Shown piece after piece: positions 52,033 through 63,055 of a stretch of 64,000 bases of DNA. The position numbers and the translations under genes were made by a program. Numbering within the stretch: position 1 is the stretch's first letter; every line of letters begins with the position of its first letter. Origin of the DNA: Fragilariopsis cylindrus CCMP1102 (taxonomy: Eukaryota > Bacillariophyta > Bacillariophyceae > Bacillariales > Bacillariaceae); assembly GCA_900095095.1 (NCBI GenBank), contig FMBT01000297.1:1-64000 (forward strand), in the 5' to 3' direction. The notes under the pieces were generated by a model. That model had not been told where the DNA came from. It did no database searches and worked only from the letters and a program-made list of their open reading frames with translations.

Positions 52033-55000
52033 CTATGATCGGTACGATGTGTCTATCTCGTTGTTCAAACTCAATTCACTTAGTCTACGTACGTACTGCT
52101 CTTCGTCCATACCAACATCTTCTAGGAGTTTTAAATCGTGTCGGGTGATCACTCCTATGGGACGTCCAAAAGCGTCCGTTACGATCAAATAACGCAATCC
52201 AAGGGAACGGAATAGCTGGAATGTGCGGTGTACGCTCACAAACTGATTCACAGTATAGTGCCCAATTTCTAAGTATGGTGTCACGTCTAGCACCTTATCC
52301 CGATCCTCCTCTGTAATGATATTTAATACAGTATCTATGTCAACATCGACCTTCTTAACACGTTCATAGATCAATTGATCAAAGTTCAAAGCCACACGCT
52401 GTGATTTTTGTTTTGTTCCAAGTAAAGGAGGAGGCATAGTTGCTTCGATGCCACCACCATCATCATGGTCGCCGTCGCCGTCACCGCCTCCATTACCACT
52501 GTCATTGTTGGCCATCTCCTCTTTTTGCGGCTGGTAAAAGAGTTCCCTATGGGACAATAGAGTAAGGATATCTCGTTTTGTGATCACACCCAAAAGAATT
52601 CCCCCATGACTTGAATCGATAACAGGATAGTCGTCAAAATCAGGATTTCTTCTAAGATATTCCAGTAACTGTCCTATCCGTTGTTCTGGCTCTAATGCCA
52701 CCAATAGAGGGCGACTCATGATGTCTTTAGCGCATAGTCCTCTCATAATCACATTTTTCGGGCACTCCGTTTCCAAGAAAGGCATTCCCTAAGTATTATT
52801 TTCGGGGGGAAGAAGAAATCAATATCAGTTTCATTCTATTGTAGTTCTTAATAGAATAAGAAATGCAAAATTTGACCAAAATTCGACCAGAGGAAGAAAG
52901 GAACTTACCCTCGTCTCAATGATGACGTCATAAATACCCGGTCGACCAAACATAGCTTTGCCAACGACTTTTGCGAATAAAGTCGCAACCATGAACGGTG
53001 TAACCAAATACGTAACACCTATTGAGCATACCATAATAACTGTAAGAGAAATGAGGACACGAACCACACCAGCTAGTAATGCTACCGAGCAAACCATGGT
53101 ATATGTGGTCATAACAGCTTCGCGATGCCCGGAGACACCATCGTCTGGAAAAAAATCTGTATGATATATTATCATAACACCAAAAGCTCGACCGTAACAA
53201 GCTCCGGCAAATAATAAGGGAATGAAGATACCCATTGCCGTACTTGTTCCGAATAAGAGTAGCAATAATATATGGTAGGTAAATCCTGCAATAGCAAGCG
53301 GTCCAGCGTCGAAAGCTTCTATTCCATCTTCCCAATAGAGAAGATTCAAACCGATCCCACCTGGTGGATTTAAGAAAAGGGTTCCAAGTTGATTATAGTA
53401 ACCGTCTGGGCAATTCATTTGACGAAGGATACTTGTATCGATGGTCTGAATAGCTTCCATTGCAGTGCATCTTGTATACAGTAACGGAAGAAACCAAAAT
53501 ATGCATGTCGTAAGAATGGAAAGAGTGAGAAGCTCGATCAATTTCCCTACTCTATTCAGTCCAACGCGTCTCCGTAACGTTGTTATATAACTATTGGCTT
53601 CAATCCATAGACTTCCTACAATACCCGCTAAAATTCCAATTACTGCAAATAGTAAGAAATCATAGACTCGGAATGATGGTACACTTTTGAAATATAGGTC
53701 TGCGTCATTATTAATACTAAGACTGGATAAAGATCGTTGTCCAGGCAAACCGGAATATATAGCCATATCATGAACATTGAAAAACTCATTAGTTGTATCC
53801 TCGCCACTAATAGCAGCTTTAATTAACGCCAATACCCAATCCAGAACGTATAGAGTTATCGTCGTTACACATGCGGCAGCAAATGACCTCCATGCGAGTA
53901 ATGCACTCCAAAAACTTGCACCTTCCTCCATAGCAAATAATACTCCACCAATTGGAGTTAAAAAAGCACCAGCAACGCCACATGCACATCCAACAACCGC
54001 AAAGTCACGTTTCATTTCATCTAATTTTAATTGATTGTATGAATTGGGTATGAACCGTTGTGCATTATGGCCGATAGCTAAACCAATAAAAATTAATGGT
54101 CCCTCTAATCCGATTGGTAGGGATGCAGCACCTGCAAAAATAACACTAACAGCCTTACAACAAGCCGTTAATAAATCGGTGCAGGTTGGTAATATAATTC
54201 CTTTTATATTGTGCGATAAGAATATAGTAGAAATTTAAAAAAGTGGAAGAAAAGGCATTGAGACTACGAGATCCGAGGAGAAGAATAGATGTTCGATCGA
54301 TAGATAAAGTAGAAGGCATTTCCCTTCTAGATATCGTACTGTAACATAATCAGGACACACGTACGTACCGTTCAATGTTGCTTTCGCTTCTGCTATACCA
54401 CTTCCACCACTTACTGGTCGATATGCAACGGGAATAAATGCAAGGAAAGTAAATAGCATATTAAATCCAATAAAGTATGCAAATGATGAAAGTCCGTAAT
54501 AATTAGTACCATTTCCGGCACCGTTATTAATAACAAAATCTGTAGCAGCATCCGATGCTGCTGTTACATTAACATCCCCAAATCCATCAGTAAGAAAATT
54601 ACTAGTTGATAAATTTGTCATATTGGTATTGGAGGAAGAGAATATCGTATAGTTATAATTATTATTATACTGTATTGGATTTGTAACGAAATCATTTTTT
54701 GTAACCAATAATAATTCAGATAAATAAACAATACACCAAATTACAGTCGCTGAAACCAATCCGACTAATATTAATACTAATCTTGTCCAATATAGTATTT
54801 CTTGTTGATATGCACCTTGGTAGATAGATACGTAATGAAAAGGGGGGGGGGTGAGTGAAAACGGGGATAGGGAAGAGAGGACGGTATGAATCCGAAAACA
54901 AAACACCACAATGAATGAAGTGTATAGGAACAGTAGAAAGATGTCACTACATTGCACTATACGAGAACTAGTACTAGTTGTAACTCTTACCAATAGGATT

Positions 55001-56242
55001 ATTCTTGGTACGTTTACGTGCTGTTGGAAATGTTATTAACCATCGTATCATACCTGCAAATACACGTTTATTTTGTTGTGGACCTGGTATAACCGGAACA
55101 CTGATCCTTGTTGTTCTTCTAATATGTTGTTTCATTTTCATCTTTTCTTCTTCATGTATCCGTTCTTCTTCTTTATGAAGTTTTGCTAATGAATAAGCAT
55201 ATTGTTGAGCTTTTGAAGGTAATTGAATTGAATTGAATTGAATTTTGAAGAAAGAAAGAAAGAAAGAAGGACAAAAATGCAAAGGAACGAAGAAAAAGAG
55301 GAAGGAGGTACAAGATGAGATAAGATTAGATGAATTTTAAAGGAAAGGAAGGGAGATAAATTATGTAGTACTGTATATGAGTTTAAAGAAATAGATAGAT
55401 ATCATTTTACAAATAATATACTGTAGGTACTTACAAACGAGTGTATCTAATATCTTGTAACTTGCACATGAATATGATAGATGAGCACCAGGATGACTAA
55501 TGCCGTCATTCCTATTGCTTCTGTTATGATTCTTGTTCTTATTCTTATTCTTGGTTTTCTTATTTATTACTCGTCGTTGTCGTAAATGAGATTGATTTTG
55601 TTGATTTCTTCTATAACGGAATTTTTCTGCTAGTGAATCATCAAATGGACCCATAAAATTACGAACAGCAATTGTTGATGGATTTAATTCATCATTGTTT
55701 CTTTCAATGTCATCATTGGCATCATGAGCATTGCAATCCGCGGATGTACTAGTAAACCAATCTACAAATGCTTTTGGTCCTGGTGGTGAATTTTCTGTAT
55801 ATATCTTGTTTTTTTTCTTCGTTTCGTCGTCGTCGTTATCGTCTTCGTTGTTGTTAATAATATCGTCATAATTGCTATAACTATCGTAGAAGTTGTTTTC
55901 GCCGTCGCCGTCATTGCCATTACTATTACTGTCGACGATGATGATACAGTCATCTTTTGTTTCATCGAATCTTGCTGTTTTTCGTTTTGCTTTTGTTCTT
56001 GATGACAATGATGATGATGTTGAGGATGGTGAATTTGGTATTAGTATACTACGACTCGATAATGGATTATTTGTTTTAAAGTTGTTGTCTTTCACTTTCT
56101 TAACATCTTCTTCTTCTTCTTTTGACGTTAAAAAAAATCGTCCCTCTTCTTCATCTTCATCTTCTTCTTGCGTTGTAGTAGTTTTTTGATGTGGCGAAAC
56201 ATCGTTGTCGTTATTCTTCTCTTGCTCATCTTCCTCGTTCAT
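52033..56242 (-). CDS. CLC-type chloride channel/transporter with CBS pair
   Basis: Five exons join in frame: 55435-56242, 54991-55209, 54369-54815, 52909-54200 and 52033-52788. Introns are 225, 175, 168 and 120 nt; the product is about 1173 residues. A long acidic N-terminal region (about 270 residues with Glu, Asp and Asn runs) precedes the membrane domain. Selectivity motifs are present but variant: GGSGIAEAK where GSGIPE is usual, GLEGP keeping the gating Glu where GKEGP is common, and MGIFIPLLFAG. Two CBS domains form the C-terminus (AKDIMSRPLLVALEP with GVITKRDI, and QLFRSLGLRYLIVTD with GVITRHDLK). CLC proteins move Cl- as channels or in exchange for H+ in plasma or vacuolar membranes. 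The first-motif change and the extension are noteworthy. Confidence 0.88.
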
Positions 56243-58493
56243 TATTTTGTGCTAATAAGAATTAATCGTCTTTCTTGTTGTCTTCTCGCTACTAGTATAT
56301 CTTTCACCTTTTGTTACTATTTAAATTCAGTTCGGGTAGACGTAAACGCGTTATGCTTTGAACCAACCGGTGTGGAGGTGAAGTCAAGGCTGCTTTTGTG
56401 AGGTTTGTGTTGTTTTTTACGATGCCTTCGTACCGGCGTATGTATTTGGTGATGTCTCTATCTAAAAAATCTTGTCTTTGTGTGGGCACGTGCTTTCTTC
56501 AATCTACGTACAAAAAATATGCTTCGCTCCGTCCAGTACGGTACCGAGAGAATAGATAGCTAACCTTACAATTAATTAATTGTACGTACGAAACACGCGA
56601 CGGTATTTAACAACCGCGCAATGTACGCGTGCCGAAAGTCACATCATACAAGGACCAGTACAGAAATCATGCATACAGAGAAGAGAAGAGGTGAGAGATT
56701 AAAATGCAAAGCAAAGCAAAGCAAAGCAAAGCAAAGCAAAGCAAAGCAAAGCAAAGCAAAGCAAAGCAAAGCAAAGCAAAGCAAAGCAAAGCAAAGCAAA
56801 GCAAAGCAAAGCAAAGCAAAGCAAAGCAAAGGCTGACTGACTGACTGACTGACTCTCGCTCACCTCAACAATGCTAGTAAAGCTCTACACAGTATCTCAT
56901 ATGCATTGTATGGTGTGCTCATGGTGGAAAAGGGATGTGTGTGTAGTATGTGATTCATTGATAGAAATAAAGCTATATTTATGATTAATTGATGCTTTGG
57001 AGAAGTTGGGGAGGAGTAAGTAATGATATTATAGCACATGCTACTGTTGTTGACTTTATCCTACAGACTGACTGTATGACTTCTTGAGATCAAACTGACT
57101 TGTCTTGAGGGTTTGTCATGCTGGTAGGTAGTAAGGGTTGATACATGCCATGCCAAGATTAAAAGGCAGGAAATCATCATCCGTATCCACAATAGCTCTT
57201 GCTTTGTCTTTGTGATTGTATCTAAGAACAATAACTTCTTGGAGAATGCCCAGTCAGTGCCATATAATCAATTGCACTTGAATCATTTGACAACCATCAC
57301 ATCATCATGATGATATTATTGTTGGATCTGTTTTTGTGCTACAAGCTAGCTACTAGAAATATTATACAAATTTCCTGTCTAGCAATAGCTCAGTATGCTT
57401 TGTGTTATGTCAAATCTTGTACACATGCATCAGACAATTTAGAAATATGAAGAGAAGATACTAGGAGCATTTATACAGTAAGAAAAATTGAACACTATAC
57501 CATCGACTTGCCACCAACATATTATTGTTATTAGATACTAGCAAATAATGCTCTATTTGATTTTATTCACTGTCTTCTGTGTATGTTGAAGGGCTGCATA
57601 TAGTCTACTAGTTAGTAGACTAGGCATAAGTTGGTACATAAAATGGCATAACAAATAACAACTGATTTTCCAAGATCTTCCTCCTAAGAATTCAATGCTG
57701 CAGAGGGGGGGGGGGGGGGGCAGACTATAAATTGGTACTAATATAGCATGTATGCACATGTATGTCCTATGCTATACTCATGAAGGATATTATGGGTCTA
57801 GCGCTGTGCAGGACTGAAAGGCTGTAAAACATGTTGATGGAGATATCAAGATTGTTGAAATCTTGTGGGTGGTAAGTGCCCTATCAATTTCTGACTACCC
57901 TTGTTCTGTTCTGCTTGTCTCTTAGCCAACAGCGCATGTTGATTGCTCTTTGATGATGGGTGCTTGTCTCCAAGATCAAACCATTTGTAAGGCTACTCTG
58001 TGTGGCATACATTCATGCAATCAATACCGCATTGGCATTTGCAGCTGATGCATTTATACCATTTCTACTTGTAAAATCACATGATATGGAGATGTAGCTT
58101 GGGACTTATCGCTTCATAGAAAAAATAAATTGGTTCTCTCTATTTATTGGAGTTCATTTTTCAAGTGTTGTGATTTATCTCCAAGAAGGCAGGAGCTATT
58201 ACCACCGATAAGTAAATGTATACTATGTGCACATAGTAGTGCAATAAAAAGGAAAGGGAGGACAACTGCATTTACTTTTGGAAAATCAGTCATATATAGT
58301 TGTTGTTCTAAGATTATATACAGATTATAGCATTGTTATCGTTAAATATATATAGTCCTATATGTGTACGTATATATAATACATATATGCTGTGCTTTTC
58401 ATTTCAATAATTGGATAATATGTAATATGAGATAATTTTACATAGGAGTGTCTCGAGCTTTCCAATTGAATTCTGGCTTCCTTCTTTTCATTT
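56243..58493. other. Gene-free region with pentanucleotide array
   Basis: Holds the (AAAGC)n array, then about 1.6 kb without coding potential. That part includes a G-run (about 57706-57720), a TACTAGTTAGTA palindrome near 57608, and AT-rich sequence. Its character resembles the interior of the TIR element at 18.3-22.9 kb, but I found no matching ends. Confidence 0.5.
56706..56831. repeat. (AAAGC)n array, about 25 copies
   Basis: Nearly perfect pentanucleotide array, directly followed by (CTGA)n at about 56834-56853. All frames on both strands that read through it are artefacts of the repeat. It lies about 0.5 kb upstream of the CLC gene start. Confidence 0.95.
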
Positions 58494-59801
58494 TCAACTT
58501 TTTTGTTCTATGTATGACGTGATGTATATAACACGAGCGCGCCTATCCCAGACGAGAAGTTGTCGACGATTGGGTGAAAAATACACTACTTCAAGGTTTT
58601 TTTTATTATTTTCATTTAATGCAACATGGATTGTACCCATGAATTTATGTTCTGCTATACTCCAAAAGATTAATCCATCTTGGACCGTATTACAAACGAC
58701 GAATTTGTCATCAGGTGTAAATTTCAGACAAGAACCTGAGTATGGGCGATCCAAATTTGCTACAAAAGTTGCCTTTAATGCTACGCCCTCATGATTTGTG
58801 TTAATTGGCCATATCATTATCTTATTCATGTATGAATCGTGTACGGTTATCATGGTGTTATCATTAGAAAGTGTAAAATCTGTGGTATGCAAATTGCGAT
58901 TACGAAAAGATTTTGACCAAATTGTGATCAAACCCTCATTGGCGTCATCCAAAGGACGACGCCAGATCTTGACATTAATCTTGATATTAACTTCGCCATC
59001 GTTCCATCTACCTAAGGAAAGAATAAAGATAGCACGACCATCAGAAGAAAATTCAATTTGATATACAACTTCATCTTCTGGTAAAACTAATGATTTAATT
59101 GTTCCTCCTTCATTGTAAATATCTTTCAAGAAAACATGATTGTGAATCAAAACAACTAGATATCTGCTACATGGACTAAAGGAAATGCCATCAGTAAAGT
59201 CTACTTCTCCTTGTATTTCTTGTTGTATGCTCCATACTTGTAATTGTTCATAATTCCCACCAGTAGTACTATCCCATAATCGCACAACACCAGCATCGGT
59301 AGCTGATGCTAGAAGTCTTCCATCCGGCGAAAATTTCAATTCGTTAATATGAACTCCATGCTGAGCAATCAAACCGAATTCGTTCCCATCACCATGGAGA
59401 ATTGGTCCGTGTTGCTGATCAAAGATAAGAATTGTAGAATCCCAAGTAGTACATGCTATCTTGGTGCCACATGGTGACCACACAGCAATACGAGGTTTAT
59501 TGTAGCGGGTTAGTTTATAATTTGTTGGCCATGGTGGTAGATACGCTTTCGATTTTTCGTACATATCTTGATTACATGACGCAATAGAATTCCATACCGT
59601 CCGATCAGGTATGTATGACAATACCTGAATAAGGAATTCTGGAAATTGTTCCAAAATATTTCCAAATGATAGTAGTGCCACAACAGGAGGAGGAGGAGGA
59701 GATGGGTGAGGAGACTCCTCCAGTATCTCATCTGGTTGACTATGAATATCGTTTGATTCCATCAATGTTAGGTCTTGCTGGTGAATATTGTTCAATTCCA
59801 T
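58494..59801 (-). CDS. F-box-like WD40 repeat protein
   Basis: 435 residues from ATG 59801. After an acidic, Pro-rich start, an F-box-like helix set appears (FPEFLIQVLSYIPDRTVWNSIASCNQDMYE). WD40-type blades follow: IAVWSPCGTKIACTTWDSTILIFD, then INELKFSPDGRLLASATDAGVVRLWD, ISFSPCSRYLVVL, IEFSSDGRAIFIL, TDFTLSNDNTMITVHD, CLKFTPDDKFVVCN and VVYFSPNRRQLLVWD. About seven blades would make a full propeller. Such proteins often serve as SCF ubiquitin-ligase adaptors. The best-supported part is the WD40 propeller; the F-box is a weaker call. Confidence 0.8.
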   Translation of the reverse strand: MELNNIHQQDLTLMESNDIHSQPDEILEESPHPSPPPPPVVALLSFGNILEQFPEFLIQVLSYIPDRTVWNSIASCNQDMYEKSKAYLPPWPTNYKLTRYNKPRIAVWSPCGTKIACTTWDSTILIFDQQHGPILHGDGNEFGLIAQHGVHINELKFSPDGRLLASATDAGVVRLWDSTTGGNYEQLQVWSIQQEIQGEVDFTDGISFSPCSRYLVVLIHNHVFLKDIYNEGGTIKSLVLPEDEVVYQIEFSSDGRAIFILSLGRWNDGEVNIKINVKIWRRPLDDANEGLITIWSKSFRNRNLHTTDFTLSNDNTMITVHDSYMNKIMIWPINTNHEGVALKATFVANLDRPYSGSCLKFTPDDKFVVCNTVQDGLIFWSIAEHKFMGTIHVALNENNKKNLEVVYFSPNRRQLLVWDRRARVIYITSYIEQKS

Positions 59802-60670
59802 CGTTGTTGTTAACTTCTTCTATTCTTCTGCTTCTTCCTCTTCTTTTTTGTGTCATCAATTTTGTTTGTGATCAATCTTGTACGCCTTTGTTTGTTTGTT
59901 GAGGTCGACGATGACGGCTAAAGTTTCGAGCAAAATTAGACGACGGTAATGTGTACTAGAGATGTATCATCACTTTGAGTGCGTTGAATTATACTTTATT
60001 TGCATTTTGTGTTTTTCTCTCCATCTCTCTCTCTCTCTCTCTCCTTGTATTCAATTCCACGAGTACGCGTACAAGTGCTTGACTATCGAATCATTTCCTT
60101 TTTTTTCAATCTTTTTCAAATCTATCGTGTGTGTGCGCCAGTCAGTGTCAGTCGAACCGTTGGATGTAGTAATCAATCAATCATAATCAATAATTTAAAA
60201 ATAATAATAAAATCGTGGAGTAGCATCGGTCCCACAAGGAGAAAAATATACAAAAAAAAAGAACCGCACCTCTACCTGCTCGCTAGAAGGACATCTATCT
60301 CGTTCTCGTTGTTTTCTTAATCTTATCACCATATTTGTCAAATCGATACCGATCTATCGGTTGTTGGTTGTGCGCTGTTCTTGTGATGTTTGTTGTCGTT
60401 TCTTCATTTCAAAAAGTACCAGGTAGTAGTATGTGATGTGTGTGATGAACGATGTGTGTACGTTTTACGACCAAAAAGAGAGGGGGGAGATGAAAATTTA
60501 TCAGTTTCGCACGTTTTTTTTTATATTTCACTGATAGGAGGAATTTCCGAGAATGCCTTTAAATCAATCGAATGCGTGGTAAAGATATCAAAAAGCAACA
60601 ACATTGAACACAAACTAAAGACTTATCATAAAGGCAAAAGAAGCATTATTGGTAAAAATCAGAAGGTATC
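59802..60670. other. Divergent intergenic region
   Basis: Contains a CT-run near 60022-60045 and T-runs. Short frames here have no support. Probably promoters of the WD40 gene (minus) and the ankyrin-like gene (plus). Confidence 0.5.
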
Positions 60671-62062
60671 ATGAACGACAATGATAGCGACAACGATCAT
60701 CGAATACAAGATGATGAAGAACAAGAACAAATCGATGCTGCTGCTGCTGCGGAGCAAAGACTACCTCAATTAATCTCGCTACTTCAAAAAAAGAAAACAT
60801 TTTCATTGCGTACAAGAAATAAAATGGATGTATTAGTAAAAGAATTCTTGACTAAAATTAAAGATGATATACAAGAGATGCTTTGTGACGACAATGATAT
60901 TGAATCTGAAGCTTATCGTGGATTAGATAGCGATCGGGACACTGAAATGGAAGTTGAAACTGCTATACGGTTCTTCCCAGAGATACTTTCAACAAGAAAA
61001 CACGAAGTTTACTGGGATGAGGTTGGAAGGGTTGAGGAATATCATGAAGCATGGCGGGAGGGATTTTATCCTATTCAATATTATGTATGCTTTCAACGTG
61101 ATGAAGACACTTGTATACGCAATTTAAAGGCAATATCGTTTGTTCCACTCGTAGCTAGACTATCGAAAGAGTTTGGTCAATTTCCAGAAGAAGAGAGAGT
61201 GGGATTATTAAGTGAGGGTTGGAATGGAACTAATTGTATAGAGTTTCTCACGAGTACTGATTATGAGAGAAATGACAGTCGGAAACATAACGAATATGTC
61301 GATGATAAATGTCTTTTGGTAATGAAAGAATTGAGACACATGGGTCTTCTAAGGAAAGAGGATATCCGAGAACAGAACCTTCTTCTGAATTGTTTATATG
61401 GGCAATCTTTTTTCGGGAAAAAAAGATTTCGATTTCTAGTTGAGTGGGACCCAACCTCATTAATCGATGCTTCAAATAACCCACTTTATCATGCCGCATG
61501 GGATTCTAGCATTCGACGATTTCGGGTGGTATTCGAATATGGAATTCTTTACTACCCGACCAAGAAAGGAATTAGTATGTTATTCAAGAAATTCGGGGTA
61601 AATAAGACACCCTTCAATGTTGCTTGTAATATTCACGGTCGTGAGGAAGTGATGAATGTCATAGAAGAAACTTTACTTAAATTTCAACGACGTTCAGATG
61701 ATGACGACAACAACAGCAACAGCAACAATACTGGACCGTACAATGTTGTGGATACATTGATAACAGCAGCCATCAACGAAAAAATTCATCTAGACTGTTT
61801 ATATTTTTTGTTGCGGAGAGAGCCTGATATTTTAGAAAAACTACTGTCATCCTCATCGACAATGATTGGGATGTCGGATTCCAACAACAACGACGATGAC
61901 GATATCAGCAGCAGCAACAAGAGTAACACCAGCAACAACAACACCAATAACAGAGAAGATATTAAGGACGGTAGAAAAAGAAGCAGCAGCAGTGAGAATG
62001 ATAACAATAGCGTGAACGACGACTTATTGATAGCTACTAGTCCAAAGAAGCGGAAACGGTAA
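60671..62062 (+). CDS. Ankyrin-like family protein, full length
   Basis: 463 residues from ATG 60671, no intron. It is collinear with the protein at 32134-33732: LRTRNKMDVLVKEF, GLDSDRDTEMEVETAIRFFP, LKAISFVPLVARLSKEFG, GKKRFRFLVEWDPTSL, NPLYHAAW, EYGILYYPTKKGI, HLDCLYFLLRREPD. The tail is Ser/Asn/Asp-rich and ends in a basic cluster (SPKKRKR) typical of a nuclear localisation signal. The paralogs in this window show this is a dispersed multigene family. Function unknown. Confidence 0.75.
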   Translation: MNDNDSDNDHRIQDDEEQEQIDAAAAAEQRLPQLISLLQKKKTFSLRTRNKMDVLVKEFLTKIKDDIQEMLCDDNDIESEAYRGLDSDRDTEMEVETAIRFFPEILSTRKHEVYWDEVGRVEEYHEAWREGFYPIQYYVCFQRDEDTCIRNLKAISFVPLVARLSKEFGQFPEEERVGLLSEGWNGTNCIEFLTSTDYERNDSRKHNEYVDDKCLLVMKELRHMGLLRKEDIREQNLLLNCLYGQSFFGKKRFRFLVEWDPTSLIDASNNPLYHAAWDSSIRRFRVVFEYGILYYPTKKGISMLFKKFGVNKTPFNVACNIHGREEVMNVIEETLLKFQRRSDDDDNNSNSNNTGPYNVVDTLITAAINEKIHLDCLYFLLRREPDILEKLLSSSSTMIGMSDSNNNDDDDISSSNKSNTSNNNTNNREDIKDGRKRSSSSENDNNSVNDDLLIATSPKKRKR

Positions 62063-63055
62063 GTACGCAACATAACGGTAGTTAAAAAAAAACAGCTGAT
62101 GTACAGTACTCAATCTAGGATTGTGTGACGAAAATAATGACAAAACGAATCAGCGTCTGCTTTTTAAATGGGACAAACAATGGACGACTAAAAAAAGAAG
62201 GATATGTGTAACAAATAAGTACAGAAAATAATTGGTAGGCTAATACTATAGTTTATGTGACGACGACGACGACGACGACGAGAAGATGCATTTTTATCCT
62301 ATTTCATGTTCACAAGGGGAATATTAAAAGAGTAAACGAAGAAAATCTAATACCGTATATAGTTCGAATAAATTCTTGAAACTTTTCTCCTATATGTATT
62401 ACTGTACTGTCTACTTTTCACTTAGAAATAGATTGAGACTGTCTCCTTTCTTCTTGTTTCTCCTTCATACAGTACTATAGTCTACCGACGTACAATGTAT
62501 TTACATCTCGCATCTGTTATAAGTACAGTACATTATTTCATCCTTCTGTTAATGAAAGAAGAAAGCCGAAACATATTCTTCCTGCTTTCTTGTCTTCAAA
62601 TTCTTTTGTGAGGAAAATTATGTTCCAAGTGATGTTTTTTGTTCTTTTGAAATTGCATTCCGAAGATGTGAAAAGCAAAGAAGAAAGATTGATTTGCCTT
62701 TTTGTTCGGGACTCATTCAATTCATGAATGGACTATGATCATCATCATCATCTCTTCGAGAAAGATCGAAGCTCACTTTGATTTGACATTTGACATACAC
62801 CCAGTATCATGACATTTGACTTTTGGCTTCATCAGCTAGCAGCTAACAATAATTGATGTGATCAAAGGGTGGTTGGAGACAGAGAAGTTTTATCTTATCA
62901 AAGGCAGGCGAGCGAGGAGAAACGACGTTGTTTGAAGTCGCTATTGTATTACTAGTATAAAACAAAAAGAACAGGTACAAGAATTATTATGATATAAAAC
63001 AAAACAAATTAAGCACGACATTCAACATATCAAAAAGAAAGAATATAGTAATAAT
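62063..63055. other. Intergenic, no gene
   Basis: About 1 kb, AT-rich, with a (GAC)n run near 62261-62280 and several TACAGTA motifs. No coding potential seen. Confidence 0.5.

Noticed and set aside
56621-56836. Open frames through the AAAGC array on both strands
   Set aside because: A pentanucleotide repeat without stop is open in every frame; no conserved residues flank it.
56880-58440. A second copy of the TIR element
   Set aside because: Similar non-coding character and a G-run, but none of the TIR or ~190-bp unit landmarks were found.
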